Below are positions 22,594 to 35,428 of a stretch of 64,000 bases of DNA, piece after piece (positions within the stretch are counted from its first letter, which is position 1; each line of letters starts with the position of its first letter). The DNA is taken from contig OX327683.1 of NCBI GenBank assembly GCA_946807835.1, forward strand, positions 19,597,001-19,661,000. Reading direction: 5' to 3'. Origin of the DNA: Ailanthus altissimus (taxonomy: Eukaryota > Streptophyta > Magnoliopsida > Sapindales > Simaroubaceae). A program made the position numbers and the translations under genes. The notes below the pieces were generated by a model, which did not search any database, was not told the origin of the DNA, and worked only from the letters and a program-made list of their open reading frames with translations.

Positions 22594-23935
22594 ATGAATA
22601 GACAAGAAATCTACATATCAGCGTCTAACAAATTTTATGAAGATGAAAGACAAGATCTACAGATCAGCCACAAGTTAAAACTAGCACCAGCAAAGTTAAA
22701 CGACCCCAAATACAAAGAAAACTTAAAGAAATTAACTTGGGCACTAAGGTCGATGCTAGGCCAATTTTCATTATTGAACATTTAGAGACCTATAAAATAA
22801 AACTAATGGCAATTTTGAGGGAGTTCAGAGATTGCATCATATAAGACTATACAGAAATGCCTAGTCTGAGTTGAGATTTAGTCGAATATAGCCTCTCAAC
22901 CAAAGAAAGATATCGACAATACAAGCAACATATGCAAGGAATGTCACAAGAAGTTAAAAACAAGATTACAGAAGAAATCAATAGGCTTTTCCAAGTTAGT
23001 TTTATTAGGCCAACTAACTATATGGAATGGCTCTCTAATATTGTTCATGTTATTAAAAAGAACAGTAAGTTGCGACTTGGTATCAACTTTAGGAATTTTA
23101 ACATGGCTATCCCAAAAAATAAGTATCATATGCCCATAATCAATATGTTGGTCAATTCGACTGCATGCCATGAGATCATAAGTTTTCTTGACGGGCATTC
23201 TGAATACAATTAAATATTCATCAAGAAATCAGACATCATCAAAATAACATTTAGATGCCTTAAAGCTATTGAGACATATAAATAGGTTGTAATGTCGTTC
23301 GATTTGAAGAATGCCTGCATGATATATCAACAGGCAATGAACACTATATTTTACGATATGTAGGCCGATTTATAAAGTTTACATTGGTAATATTGCGATT
23401 AAGTCAAATTCCAATGAACAACACTTGGCCTACTTACGAACATCTTTTCAACGAATGCGGCTCCATCAGCTGAAAATAAACCCATTCATGTGTGCATTTA
23501 AAATGTCTATTAGTAACTTTATTAGATTCTTGATGCACCAATGGGGGGTGAAAGTAGACCAAAATAAGGCAAAGGCAATAATAGAAGCACATACACCAAG
23601 CACAAAAAAAAAAGAATTGCAACAATTGATAAACAAAATAAATTTTTTGAGGCTATTCATTTTGAACTCTATCAGTCAACTTCATTTATGGTCGTCCCTA
23701 TTCAAACAAAAGGATAGTGAAGACTTAAAATGGATGACATATCACTGGTAGGTCTTTGATGAGATAAAGAGATGTCTCACAAGTCTGCTAGTTATGATAC
23801 TACCCAGAGTTGGGTTACCACTGATCCTCTATATCACTGCAACAGAGGAGTCGATTGGTAGAATGCTAGCACAAGAACACCATGGCATGGAAAAAGTTAT
23901 CTACTAACTTAGTCGAGTCCTAACGATGTAGAAAC
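22594..23935 (+). pseudogene. Tat pol: reverse transcriptase and start of RNase H
   Basis: Segments in order: EINRLFQVSFIRPTNYMEWL and KLRLGINFRNFNMAIPKNKY (finger domain), SFLDGHSEYN, ITFRCLKAIETYK, SFDLKNACMIYQQAMN (palm), then YIGNIAIKSNSNEQHL in place of YIDDIVVKS. The two catalytic aspartates are thus Gly and Asn (23380-23394). The RNase H start follows (LYITATEESIGRMLAQEHHG and YYLSRVLT), where the coding region is cut by the solo LTR at 23936. Several stops and frameshifts are present. Confidence 0.8.
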
Positions 23936-25379
23936 TATTAACGTATTTTTGGGTGTATACATGTGATTGTGTACATATTGAAAAACTTAAATATATGTCT
24001 CACATATACGATTTGTAGTGGAATTAAACATATAATTAATATGTACACATGTAAATTAAATTATAAACAAGTTAAGATTGCAAAAACATACTTTTGAGAA
24101 ACTTCGATGAAGATTACAAATTTTGGAGCTCACCTTGAAGTCTAGCCTTGAACAATTCTAGTCCACAATAATTTGATGGGATTGTAGAGTTAGAATGGTA
24201 GCTTTGATTAATTTCTAGTTGCATGTGTTCAAACTCTTTCAACACATACATATTTGTTTTCAAGAAAATAGATTGTTTATGCAACTCTTGCATAGCACCT
24301 TTAAAACTATATTTCATTTAAACGTGTTTATATCCAAAAACATATTTGCTTCTCAATTTTCTTGTTTTTTTTTGCATGACCGGATTATAGAATTGAGAGA
24401 GAATTGATCAAATTAATTCATCTCAATTTTTAGTGGTTGAACCACTTTTATTTTATTTTTTGTTTTGTTTCTCCACTAAAAAATAATAAATGGCCTACAT
24501 TTTAATTTTGTTGGCCATCAATTTTTTTTTTTTACTAATACTTATCTATTGAATAAACTTACAGCACTATTAATTAGCACAAATAAAATTGAAAATGACA
24601 TCTTTATTTTCTTTTAGTATTGTGCTAGTGTAATTTAATTAGCCACTTAATAAAAATTAAAATATTTTTTATTTTTATAAGTTTTATAAACGTTACTTCA
24701 ATGACGTTCCATCATTCATAATATCATGTTATTATTAATAGGTCATAGAAATAATTATTTGTACCCCCATCGATATTTATAATAACAATTATTATATATT
24801 AATATTTAATTAATTATTCAAAACAATTTTGAATAATTATTTTACCTTACTTATTTTTACTAGTAAGGATTAATTGGTCAATTTAAGGTAAAAATAATTT
24901 ATGAACCAAATTATGCCACTTGCCAACATCTCATTAGTTAACAACTTATGTCAACTCATTATATGATGTACTTAACAATTAAGTCTTGACAAATGCATAT
25001 CTTAAAGGATCTTTAAACAAACATCTGGCTTGTTGAAATTTTTTGAATCAAATTAATTAATCCAGTCCATTACCCCAATGCGCAACGAGTACACTTCATA
25101 TTGTGAAACTTTTTAGGTCTACACCTGATTTATCTATAGAAATCCTTTATACGTTCGTGAATGATGCCTCACACATACGTTACGGATATTACAAAGTAGC
25201 TCGTTAGACCATACAAGTTGATGTTATAGTATATACATATAATCTCTCCATCATTGATATCCTATAAGCGCAGAGATATAGATCATCACCATCAAATCTC
25301 TATTTGCCCAACTTTGAATTTATCTCTAGATTTGTATTTCCATAAACAATATTTGCAAACACTTTTGCGATATTATTTA

Positions 25380-27706
25380 TGTTGTGATATGGTGTATGAT
25401 GTGTATAGATACATATAATTTCAAAAATTAAAAACGCAGCGGAAGTATTCATACATGTTATACACTATATAACATACTTAAGCATATAATCTCATGTATA
25501 ATCATTCAAGCACATATATATCTCATATATATATATATATATATTTACATGCATGATATAAAATGAATTGTAAATAAATAACCTACCCAGTTTTGAAGGT
25601 AGCTTTACAATTCTTCAAGATCTTCAATCTTCAATTTGTTGAGCTCACCCTGAAGTATTCCTTTGCACAATTCTAGTTCACAACTAAATCCGGTGGGATT
25701 GTGAAACTAGAATGACAGCCTTGAAATTTTAGCAAATGGTTGTTTTAACACTTAAAATAATTTTTCCTTATGATTTATTACTACCAAGAGATGAGAAGAA
25801 TTAAGTGTTTTCTTTAGTTCTTTACAACTCTTTGTTATGAACCTTAGTAAGCCTTTGCATATTCTCGAAACACACTTAGGAAATGCTCTCAATTCTCTCT
25901 ACTCTCCCTTAGCTAAATCTTGCATTTTCTCTACACAAATTGAACTCTTTCAATTTTTGGTTTACTATAAAGAATGATTACTCATCTTAGTGCTCCACTA
26001 CCACTTAGTCATATTTGCCATTACAAATATTAATCAATCATATATCTCACTCAACAAAGTGATTCATCCGTATAAATCAATTTCTAGATAGTAAATGGCA
26101 ATTAAACAATGCTAAGTGGTTTCACCACTTCCTTAGTGCATCATTTAAGTATTTCTAAGTGGCCAACATTTCTTATGATTAATAACAAGTGCATTCTCTA
26201 TTACTAAATGATGTTTGCCACTTATTCCAATTAATAATAATAATTTTATTAATATATAAAATATTAATAATTCAAAACTATTTTGAATATTTACATTTAC
26301 CTTATATGTATTTACCAAGTAAGGTAAATAGGTAAATATATGGTAAATTATTTATGGAGTAAGATTGTGCCACTTGTCAATTTCTTATTAGTTAACAACT
26401 CTTGTAAACCAATAATGTATTTTACATTCAATTATTGACAAGTGAATAATAAAAGGAACCTTGAAATATTTTTCACTTTGCTGGAAATTGTTCTAATTCG
26501 CTGCCCCGGTGCACAACGAGTACACTTCATATTGTGAGACTCTCTAGGTCTATGCCCGATTTGTCATATGAAACTATTTCACACGTCCGTGAACAATGTC
26601 CCACACATATGTTACGAATATTGCAAAACGGCACATTAGACCATACAAGTTGAGGTTATAACATATTCGTATAATCTTTCCACCATAAATATCCTAGAAG
26701 AGCGGAGATATAGATCAACACCGTCAAGTCTCCATGTGCTCAACCATAAACTTATCTCTAGATTTGTATTTCAATAAATAATATCCGTAAACACTTTTAC
26801 GATATTATTTTTTCGAGGATAAAACTAATTCTCGAATATGTCTGCTTATGGCCATAAGACTTTCTGAAATACAATCTTGGAGTTTTAGGATATTTTACTC
26901 ACCTAATTGAGTTGATGGATCCCATATCTATACACACCGGCCTCTATGAGCATCGAACCATACCTAGCGACACCCAATGGTCAGACCATGAAATGTATCT
27001 GACATGTGTGGATCCAAAGTATGGTGGATCACTCACAAGTCCATCGTGGCACTCAGGTCTAAGGACCACGAATACTACTCAACTCGAAAGATCCTCTATT
27101 GACGGCTTTATGGGATGTCTATTGGAGATCTTTGTAAGTCTGTTCAATATTCAGTCCTTACTGAATACTTGTATCTCTATACGAGTTTCCACTAAACTTA
27201 TAGTTTGCTAAGACTAACCATCTGGACTATCCAGATATAGACATACACTGATATATATATATATATATTAAGGTCTTCACTAACAGACCCGCATTAGTGA
27301 AGATAGATCAGGAACATTAAGTTTAAGAACATATTTGCATAACAACATTTCTTAGCACCATTTGCAACTCATTGCAATTACATCATTACTAATATATTCT
27401 TAGGTCTTTGTCCCATTTCAGACAAGGCTCTAACTCTTTAGATTTCGCTAACTCTTATAATCTGATAACTCTTATCAGTGCTAACTTTTAGCATTTATAT
27501 CTTTTAGTGTTAGTAACTCTTAGTTCTGATCTAAACCCCTTTAGATCAGATTGAACTCTTTCAGATCATACAATATCTAAAACGTTACAAGCATCTTACC
27601 ATATTTGTATATAAAATAATTAGTGATATATTGAAATTATAATTGTATAAACATAAAGTAAATATTTATACACAAAAAGGATGGCACGTAAGCACAAATC
27701 CCAACA
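25380..27706 (-). repeat. 3' LTR of the nested Copia element
   Basis: Starts TGTTGTGATATGG and ends AATCCCAACA in + reading, and matches 35429-37779 across its length with scattered differences. It contains an (AT)n run near 25528 and another near 27250. The 99-codon plus-strand ORF at 26912-27211 is LTR sequence. Confidence 0.88.
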
Positions 27707-27716
27707 ACTCCCACTT
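27707..27716 (-). other. Polypurine tract of the nested Copia element
   Basis: AAGTGGGAGT on the minus strand, touching the LTR edge. Confidence 0.7.
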
Positions 27717-27719
27717 GCT

Positions 27720-30700
27720 TTAGTGCCATTCACGATGGTATCTAATACCCATTGACTCCACATATCTTTCAAATGTTTTTGGAGTTAAGGCCTTAGTAAG
27801 TGGGTCCGCTACATTATTCATAGAGTCTACTCTATAAACTATTACATCTCCTCTAGCCAAGATTTTTCTTATGACATGGTATTTTTTTTTCACATGCTTA
27901 GAATTTTGATGTGCTCTTGGCTCTTTTGCTTATGCAATGGCTCCGTTGTTGTCACAGAATAATGGTATAGGATCTATTGAACTTGGAACTATTCCAAGTT
28001 CAGCGATAAATTTACATATCCAAACCTCTTCTTTTACTGCTTCTGCTGCTGCAATATATTCTGCCTCTGTTGTGGAATTAGCTGTTGATGACTGTTTGTT
28101 ACTCTTCCAACTGATTGCAGCACCATTGAGAATGAATATATATCCAAATATAGACTTTTTATCATCTAGATCAGATTGGAAATCTGAATCTGTGTATCCT
28201 CTCAACACTAAGTCATTTTCTCCATATATCAAAAACTTGTCCTTAGTACCCTTAAGATATTTTAAGACATGTTTCACTGCCATCCAATGGCCTTTACCTG
28301 GATCAGACTGATAGCGGCTTGTAACACTTACAGCCATACTGATATTAGGTCTCGTACACATCATGGCATACATCAGGCTTCCCACAGCTGATGCATAAGG
28401 TATGCTAGACATTCTAACCTTTTCATCTTCACTCTGAGGACACATCTTCCTCAAAGATGAACGTCATGTCTAAAAGGTATGTTAACTATCTTACAGTTAC
28501 TGAAACTATACCTTTCCAAGACATTATCTATGTACGATGATTGGGAAAGTCCTATAAGCCTCCTAGCTCTATCTCTATAAAGCTTTATACCTAGTATATA
28601 AGAAGCCTCTCCCAAATCCTTCATTGAGAAATTCTTACTTAGGTAACTTTTAACTGATTGCATCATACGAATATCGTTTCCGATAATGAGTATGTCATCC
28701 ATATATAGAATCAAGAAAACTACCATACTCCCACTACTCTTTTTATACACACATGATTCTTCTTCGTTCTTTATGAAACCAGATCCTCTAATTACTTCAT
28801 CAAAACGAAAATTCCAGCTTCGGAAAGCTTGCTTAAGTCCATAGATAGACTTTTTCAGTTTACATACTAGACCAGAAGTTTGGCTAGATGCAAAACCTTC
28901 AGGTTGTTTCATATAGATTTCTTCCTCAAGATATCCATTTAAGAATGCTGTTTTCGCATCCATTTTCCAAATTTCATAGTCATAATACGCAACAATTGCT
29001 AGTAAAATCCGAATTGACTTAAGCATTGCTACTGGCGAGAAGGTTTCCTTATAGTCGATCCCAAATCGTTGAGTATAACCTTTCGCCACCAATCAGGCTT
29101 TGAAAGTTTCCACTTTCCCATCAAGCCCTCGCTTCCGCTTATAAATCGATTTACATCCGATAAGAACAATTCCTTCAGGAAGCTCAACCAAGTCCCAGAC
29201 TTGATTGTGATACATTGAGTCAATTTCAGATTTTATGGCATCTTGCCATTTTCCCGAATCGATGTCCAATATCGCCTCTTTGTAAGTTAAAGGATTCTTT
29301 TCCTCAATCAAGAAAACATCAAGAGCACCTTTAGATATGGAACCATACCTTTCAGGTGGCCTTGATATCCTTTCTGACTTATGTGGAGGGTGTGTCAAAG
29401 GTATACTGCTTGATTGAGCCTGAAGTTCCATTGTTGGTTCATTTACTTTCTGATTGAGTTCATCTAACTCAATCTTTCTACAATCTCTACGATTCATAAG
29501 AAACTTTTTCTCTAGAAAAGTGGCATAACGAGACACAAACACGTTTCGTTCCTCTGAATCATAGAATTAGTATCCCATTAAATTCTTGGGATATCCAATT
29601 AACCTATACTTGTAACCTTTAGGTGCAAGTTTATCCTATTGCGTAACTTTTACGTAAGCAGGACAACCCCAAATCTTAATATATGTAAGACTTGGTTTCC
29701 TTCCAGTCCATATCTCATGTGGAGTGGATGGAATGGCCTTTGATGGAACTCTATTCAATATATGAGCAGCAGTTTCTAGTGCATACCCCTATAGATATTC
29801 AAGGAGATCAGTGAAGCTCATCATCGATCGAACCATAACTAATAAAGTTCGATTCCTCCTCTCCGAAACACCATTGTGTTGTGGAGTACCTGGAGGACTA
29901 TACTGAGCGAGAATCCCATTCTCCATTAAATAATTCGAAAATTCACTGCTCATGTATTCACCCCATCGATCTGATCTAAGGCATTCGATATTCATTCCGG
30001 TTTATTTTTCTACTTCATTTCGAAACTCTTTGAACTTTTCAAAAGTTTCTGACATGTGTTTGATGAGAAACACATATCCATATCATGACAGATCATCGAT
30101 AAAGATAACAAAGTATCAAAAACCACCCATCGCAGTGTGATTCATTGGACCACATACATCACTATGTATTAGTTCCAGTAAATCAGTGGCACGGTGTCCA
30201 ACACCAATAAATAGAGCCTTGGTTATTTTCCCTTGAATACAAGATTCACAAACTGTATATGATTCTATGGTCAGATCAGGTATTCGGCCATCATTGACCA
30301 GACGGGATAGGCGTCTAACCCCTATATGACCTAATCTCATATACCACAATTCTGTATCATTTAAAGTTCTCGTATTATTATTAGTATTCATTTGTACATT
30401 CATGACATTTCCTGTTGTATCTAATATGTAATGCCCATTTATTAACTGGCATTCAGCTAACAAAACATTATCCAAATCATACAAACATAAGGAACGATTC
30501 CTAACATGCAAATGATATCCTTCATTGTCTAATACAAGAATTAAAATAATTTTCCGAATAATGTTTGACACATAATAACAATTATTCAATACAACAATTT
30601 TATTACATGGAAGTAGTAAATTAAAACATCTAATAGCCTCGACCTGTAGGAAATCTCCATTTCCAACACGAAGCTGTACTTCTCCTGGTTGTAACTTTCT

Positions 30701-31679
30701 AACTTCCTTCAGACCTTACAACACATTGCAGATGTGAAAAGGACAAGCGGTATCTAAAACCCAACCAATACTAGCATCAAATGCTAAGGAAATATCAATA
30801 AAAGGTAAGTGTATACCTGATGGTGTCTTCTTAATCATGGCAAGGTATTTTGGACAGTTTCGCTTTCAATACCCATCCTCGCTGCAATGGAAACATTTTC
30901 CATTCGCTTTGTTCTTATGTGGATGTTTGGATATGTATTGCTTTCGAGGACCCATTCTAGGTGCATACATTACTTTCCATTTATTCTTCCCTTTGAACTT
31001 CCTAGAAGTTCTTCGGGTAGATGATGAAGCACCCTGAACATAGAGGACTGTGCCCCCTTTGTTCATGTCCTCCTGAGCTGTTTTTAGCATGTTATGTAGT
31101 TCAGCATAAGTAGGAGTCAATCATTGCATATTGTAGTTCATAACGAACGGTACAAATGACCCTGAAAGTGATTGGAGAATCAAGCTATTCCCCAATCTAT
31201 TGCTCAGTAAGAGATCCATGGTTTCTAACCTCTCAATATATGACATCATCTTAAGGACATGAGGACTTACTGGACTGCCCTTGAGTAGTTTAGCTTGAAA
31301 GAGAAATTTGACAACCTTATATATTTCAAATTGAGGTCGGTCACTAAATAACTCTTTTAGGTGGAGCATGATACTCTTAGCGCTGTCCATATGGACATGC
31401 TCCCTTTGGAGCTCCATAGACATTGACCCGAGAATGTACGATTTGACTTTCAAATCGTCATCCAACCATTTCTGATATGTCTTTTTTTTTTTCTGGAGAA
31501 GCATTATCAGAAACAGCTTGTGGCATGCGCTGATCAATTACATATCCAAGCTTATCATAATTCAGAACTATTCTGAGATTCATAAGCCAATCAGCATAAT
31601 TTTCTGCACATTTTAGTTGGTACGCATCAAGGATGCGAGCTAGAGGGTTGCTTGAAGCCATTTGATCTTCACAAGACAA
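27720..31679 (-). pseudogene. Copia polyprotein (gag-protease-integrase-RT-RNase H), broken
   Basis: From right to left: gag beginning MSCEDQMASSNPLARILDAY (31679) with WLDDDLKVKSYILGSM; a zinc knuckle CFHCSEDGY, stop, KRNC; a protease segment WVLDTACPFHICN; the integrase zinc region (CESCIQGK) and core (HSDVCGPMNH, SVSERRNRTLL-type); RT with ETFSPVAMLKSIR, DAKTAFLNGYLEEEIYM and an intact YMDD box; RNase H with TDSDFQSD and STTEAEYIAA. In-frame stops occur at several points (for example before LVAKGY, and TAA/TAG within gag and integrase), and there is a frame break near 28450. It was once autonomous and is now dead. LTR length would suit a Tork/Angela-type Copia, but I do not assign a lineage. 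Confidence 0.82.
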
Positions 31680-32694
31680 AAGAAAAAGATGTTAGCGGAA
31701 TATTTCAATAACTAATAAATAACGTTTTAGATCATGGGTATAACAGTTATACATTTTTTAATCTAAAAACGCCCTCCCACTATTTTACATAATCCTTTTA
31801 ATCTCTCAAACGGGAAAACGAAAGTTCAAAATTCTTTAAACTATATAGTGAGAAGTGGATCCCATTAGTATTTACTTTAGCCGCACATTTTAGCGATCTA
31901 GGCTTTAGTAAACCCAAAAGGTAGACAATTCTTATCAATTGCATCTCATGCAACTCTTAACACTTAATCCTAAATACATCTTATCCGCACACTTTAGCGA
32001 TCTAGGATAAGTGTATTCCAGATTTACTTATCAATCATCAAATATATGTTATTGTTATTAACCGCACACTTTAGCGATCTAGGGTAATACTTTAACATAT
32101 ATTTGTCTCATCTAATGTTTAAAGGGCATAGCCCAAGTCACACCAATCAATCCCTCACACTTTAGCGATCTTGAAAAAAATTGAAGTAACTTGTCTAATA
32201 CCGTATTGATAAGACGAATCATATTTAACATTATCTCATAATGAAAATATTTCAATCAGATTAAGAGAGATTTATTAATTACATACTCATTTCATCCAAA
32301 TGAATAATATGATAGAGTGTGTGGGGCCCACCAACCACTTTGGTCCAACCAGTGGCTAACACCTCAGCACCTACTGGTGCACCCACATAATCTGCCTCAT
32401 GCATGACCCCCAACCGTGTTGAACCTGGGATCTCATCCCTTATAGGCCTTTAAGGTTCAATGGTTGTACCTATTAGGCACGCTCTGATCACACGGTCATG
32501 ATTCATTCACCAGACTTGATATCCTGTCTCTTTAGAACTCAATGACACAGAGGTACGAGCCTATAGAACAGATCCTGTTCAAGTAAGGTCGTAATGATCT
32601 GCGGATCACTACAGCAGTAAAGGATCGCTCCCAGTTGGATCCTCTGACTGGGGTGGTCATGCGGTTGTCTGACAGACTTACCAAATTTTTAACT
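31680..32694 (-). other. Leader of the nested Copia element with repeated motif
   Basis: Non-coding. Four copies of a 21-22 bp word, CCGCACACTTTAGCGATCTAGG, occur in + reading at 31881, 31985, 32062 and 32153 (the last degenerate), spaced 77-104 bp, each followed by a related A/T-rich segment. The rest is unremarkable. Confidence 0.7.
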
Positions 32695-34870
32695 TGTTGA
32701 CGTATTTTAGGGTGTATGCATGTGATTGTGTACATATTGAAAAAATAAAATTATGCATCATATACATGAATTTGGCAGCGAAATTTATCAGGTAATCAAT
32801 ATATACACATGTAGTTCAATTCTTAACAATTTAATAATACAGAAACATACCTTTAAAGACCTCCGATGAAGATTTCCAATTTCGAATATCCTTACTCCAA
32901 GTTTGAGCTCACCTTGAAGTGCACTCTTGTCCAATTTTAGTTCACAACAATCCGGTGGGATTGTAAAGCTAGAATAGCAGCAGTATGATCTCCAGCAACA
33001 AGGTTCTAATTCTAGAAAGAAAAATATAAAGGATTTATTTTTCTTTCTCCTTTGGTTTTTCTCACAAGTCTTTGTACTTTGAAAAACTCTCTCAAAAACC
33101 AACTCTTCTTTTTTTCTCTCAACTCTTGCACGAATTTTCATTTACTCTCATGTTAACACAATTGAAACTCAACTATTTTAGTGGTTACAACAACTTCACA
33201 AGTGCTCCACCAAAATTAGATTAAGTGGCCAACTACCAAAACCATTTTTGGTGGCCATTTTAATGGTCTAATAAAATTAACCATTAATTACAAAATGGTG
33301 CTCCACTAAATTTAGTTTATGTTTATCAAATTAGGTATGTCTTCCATTTAGGAATAAAATAATAAATAAATAAAATTATATTTTATTTATTTAAATAATA
33401 TTTATTTAATTATTCAAAAACTATTTGAATAATTAATATTTACCTTATTTGATTTTACTAACATGATAAATGGTCAAATTCATGGTAAAACAATTCATAC
33501 AATAAAATTGTGCCACTTGTTAATATCTAATTAGTTAACAACTCTTGTTAACTAATTAAATAATATACTTAACATTTAAGTTTAAACAAGTGCACAACCC
33601 GAGGAACCCCGAAATATATTTTCGGTTTGCTGGAATTTCTAGGATGGAACTATTCAATCCATTATGCTGCCCCAGTGCACAACAAGTACACTTCATATTG
33701 TGAGACTCTCTAGGTCCACGCCTGAATTGTCATATAGAACTCCTTCATACGTCCGTGAACGATGCCCCACACACACGTTACGGATATTACAAAGCGGCGC
33801 ATTAGACCATACAAGTTGAGGTTATAACATATTCATATAATTCCTCCATCATTTATATTCGAGTGGAGCAGAGATATAGATCAACACCGTCAAATCTCCA
33901 TATGCCCGACTGAAAGCTTATCTCTTGAATTGTATTTCAATAAATAATATTTCCAAACACTTTTGTAATATTATTTATCCCTAGGGTTAAACTCTTTTCC
34001 CGGAAATTATTGCTTATGGCCATAAGACTTTCGTGAAATACAATCTATAGAGTATTAGGATATAATACTCACCCAAATGAGCTGATGGATCCCATATCTA
34101 TGCACACCGGACTCCATGAGCATCGGACCATACCCAGCGACACCCAGCGGTCAGACCATCAAAGGTTTCTGACATGTGTGGAACCAAAGTATGGTGGATC
34201 ACTCACAAGCCCACCATGGCACTCAGGTCAAAGGACCACGAATACTACTCAACTCGAAAGATCCTTCATTGACGGCTTTATGGGATGTTTATTGGAGATC
34301 CTTGTGAGTCTGTTCAGTATTCAGTCCTTACTGAATACCTGTATCTCTATACGAGCTTCCACTAAACTCATGGTTTGCTAAGACTAACCAGCTGGACCAT
34401 CCAGATATAGACATACACCAATCTTTATATTTGTTAAGGTATTCATTAACAGACCTGCATCAGTGAAGATAGATCAGAAACATAATATTTGAGAACATAT
34501 TTGCATAATGACATTTCCTAGCACTATTTGCAACTCTTTGCAATTATGTCATTACTAATACATTCTTAGGTCTTTGTCCCATTTCAGACAAGGCTCTAAC
34601 TCTTTAGATATCGCTGACCCTTAAAACCTGGTAACTCTTATCAGTGCCAACTCTTAGCATTTATAACTCTCACCGTTACTAATTCTTAGCACTAATCTAA
34701 ACTCATTTAGACTAGATCTGAACTCTTTCAGATCGTACAATGTCTGAAACGTTACAAGCATCTTACCATATATAAATATAATTAGCGATTTATTGAAATA
34801 ACAACATTAGTATAAATATTAAACAAATATTCATACATAATGGGATGGCACGTAAGCACAAATCCCAACA
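32695..34870 (-). mobile_element. Solo LTR in the leader of the nested Copia element
   Basis: TGTTGACGTATTTTAGGG to AAATCCCAACA, 2.18 kb, the least damaged relative of the split LTR at 23936-38666. The flanks TAACT and TAATA match only in part. It interrupts the leader between the repeated-motif region and the primer-binding side. The plus-strand ORF at 34085-34381 is LTR sequence. Confidence 0.72.
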
Positions 34871-35414
34871 TAATATAGATCATTTAAAAAAAATATGCAA
34901 TCACAACTAACTCCCACCAATAGGGCTCCCATTGTGATTATTAGCGTATTTAAATGATCACATCATGTTATGACAATTATAGATGTACATTACAACAACT
35001 AAACAAGTCAAAACATGATAAATGAACACAAAAAAAAAATTGAAACAGTGACGGACGTCGCAGCGCTGGCCAAAATATGGTCTGGCACTGCGGCACTGGG
35101 GCACTGGTTTCCATTGTGTGGGCGCCGCAGCGCCCACAACCTAGCGCCATGGTGTTGGACACTGTTATTGCACCCGGTGCTCAAAAATCAATTTTCTTCT
35201 ATTCTGGCACCCAATTTATCTTATATAAAACATGATCAAACATCATATGAAAAATTATAAACATCAACATGTTCAAGAATTCACAAAATAACAACATGTT
35301 CAATTTTAAACATCAACATACTTGAAATCAAAGATCATTATGTTGTTCATCAATATAACATCAACATGTTAAAAACAACATCTCAACATCAAACATCAAA
35401 CACCATATCAGCAT
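34871..35414 (-). other. Primer-side leader of the nested Copia element
   Basis: Non-coding. Contains a GC-rich block (about 35045-35165) with GGGCGCCGCAGCGCCC, an imperfect palindrome, then AT-rich sequence up to the primer-binding site. Confidence 0.55.
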
Positions 35415-35426
35415 GCTTTGATACCA
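35415..35426 (-). other. Primer-binding site of the nested Copia element
   Basis: TGGTATCAAAGC on the minus strand, 2 nt from the LTR edge; complementary to initiator Met-tRNA. Confidence 0.85.
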
Positions 35427-35428
35427 CT

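Noticed and set aside
31881..32173. CRISPR-like array of spaced repeats
   Set aside because: Only four copies with uneven spacing in a plant retrotransposon leader; CRISPR does not occur in plant nuclear DNA.
32695..34870. Considered as the true 5' LTR of the Copia element
   Set aside because: The primer-binding site adjoins the LTR at 35429, and the LTR at 25380 matches 35429-37779, not this copy, at both ends.
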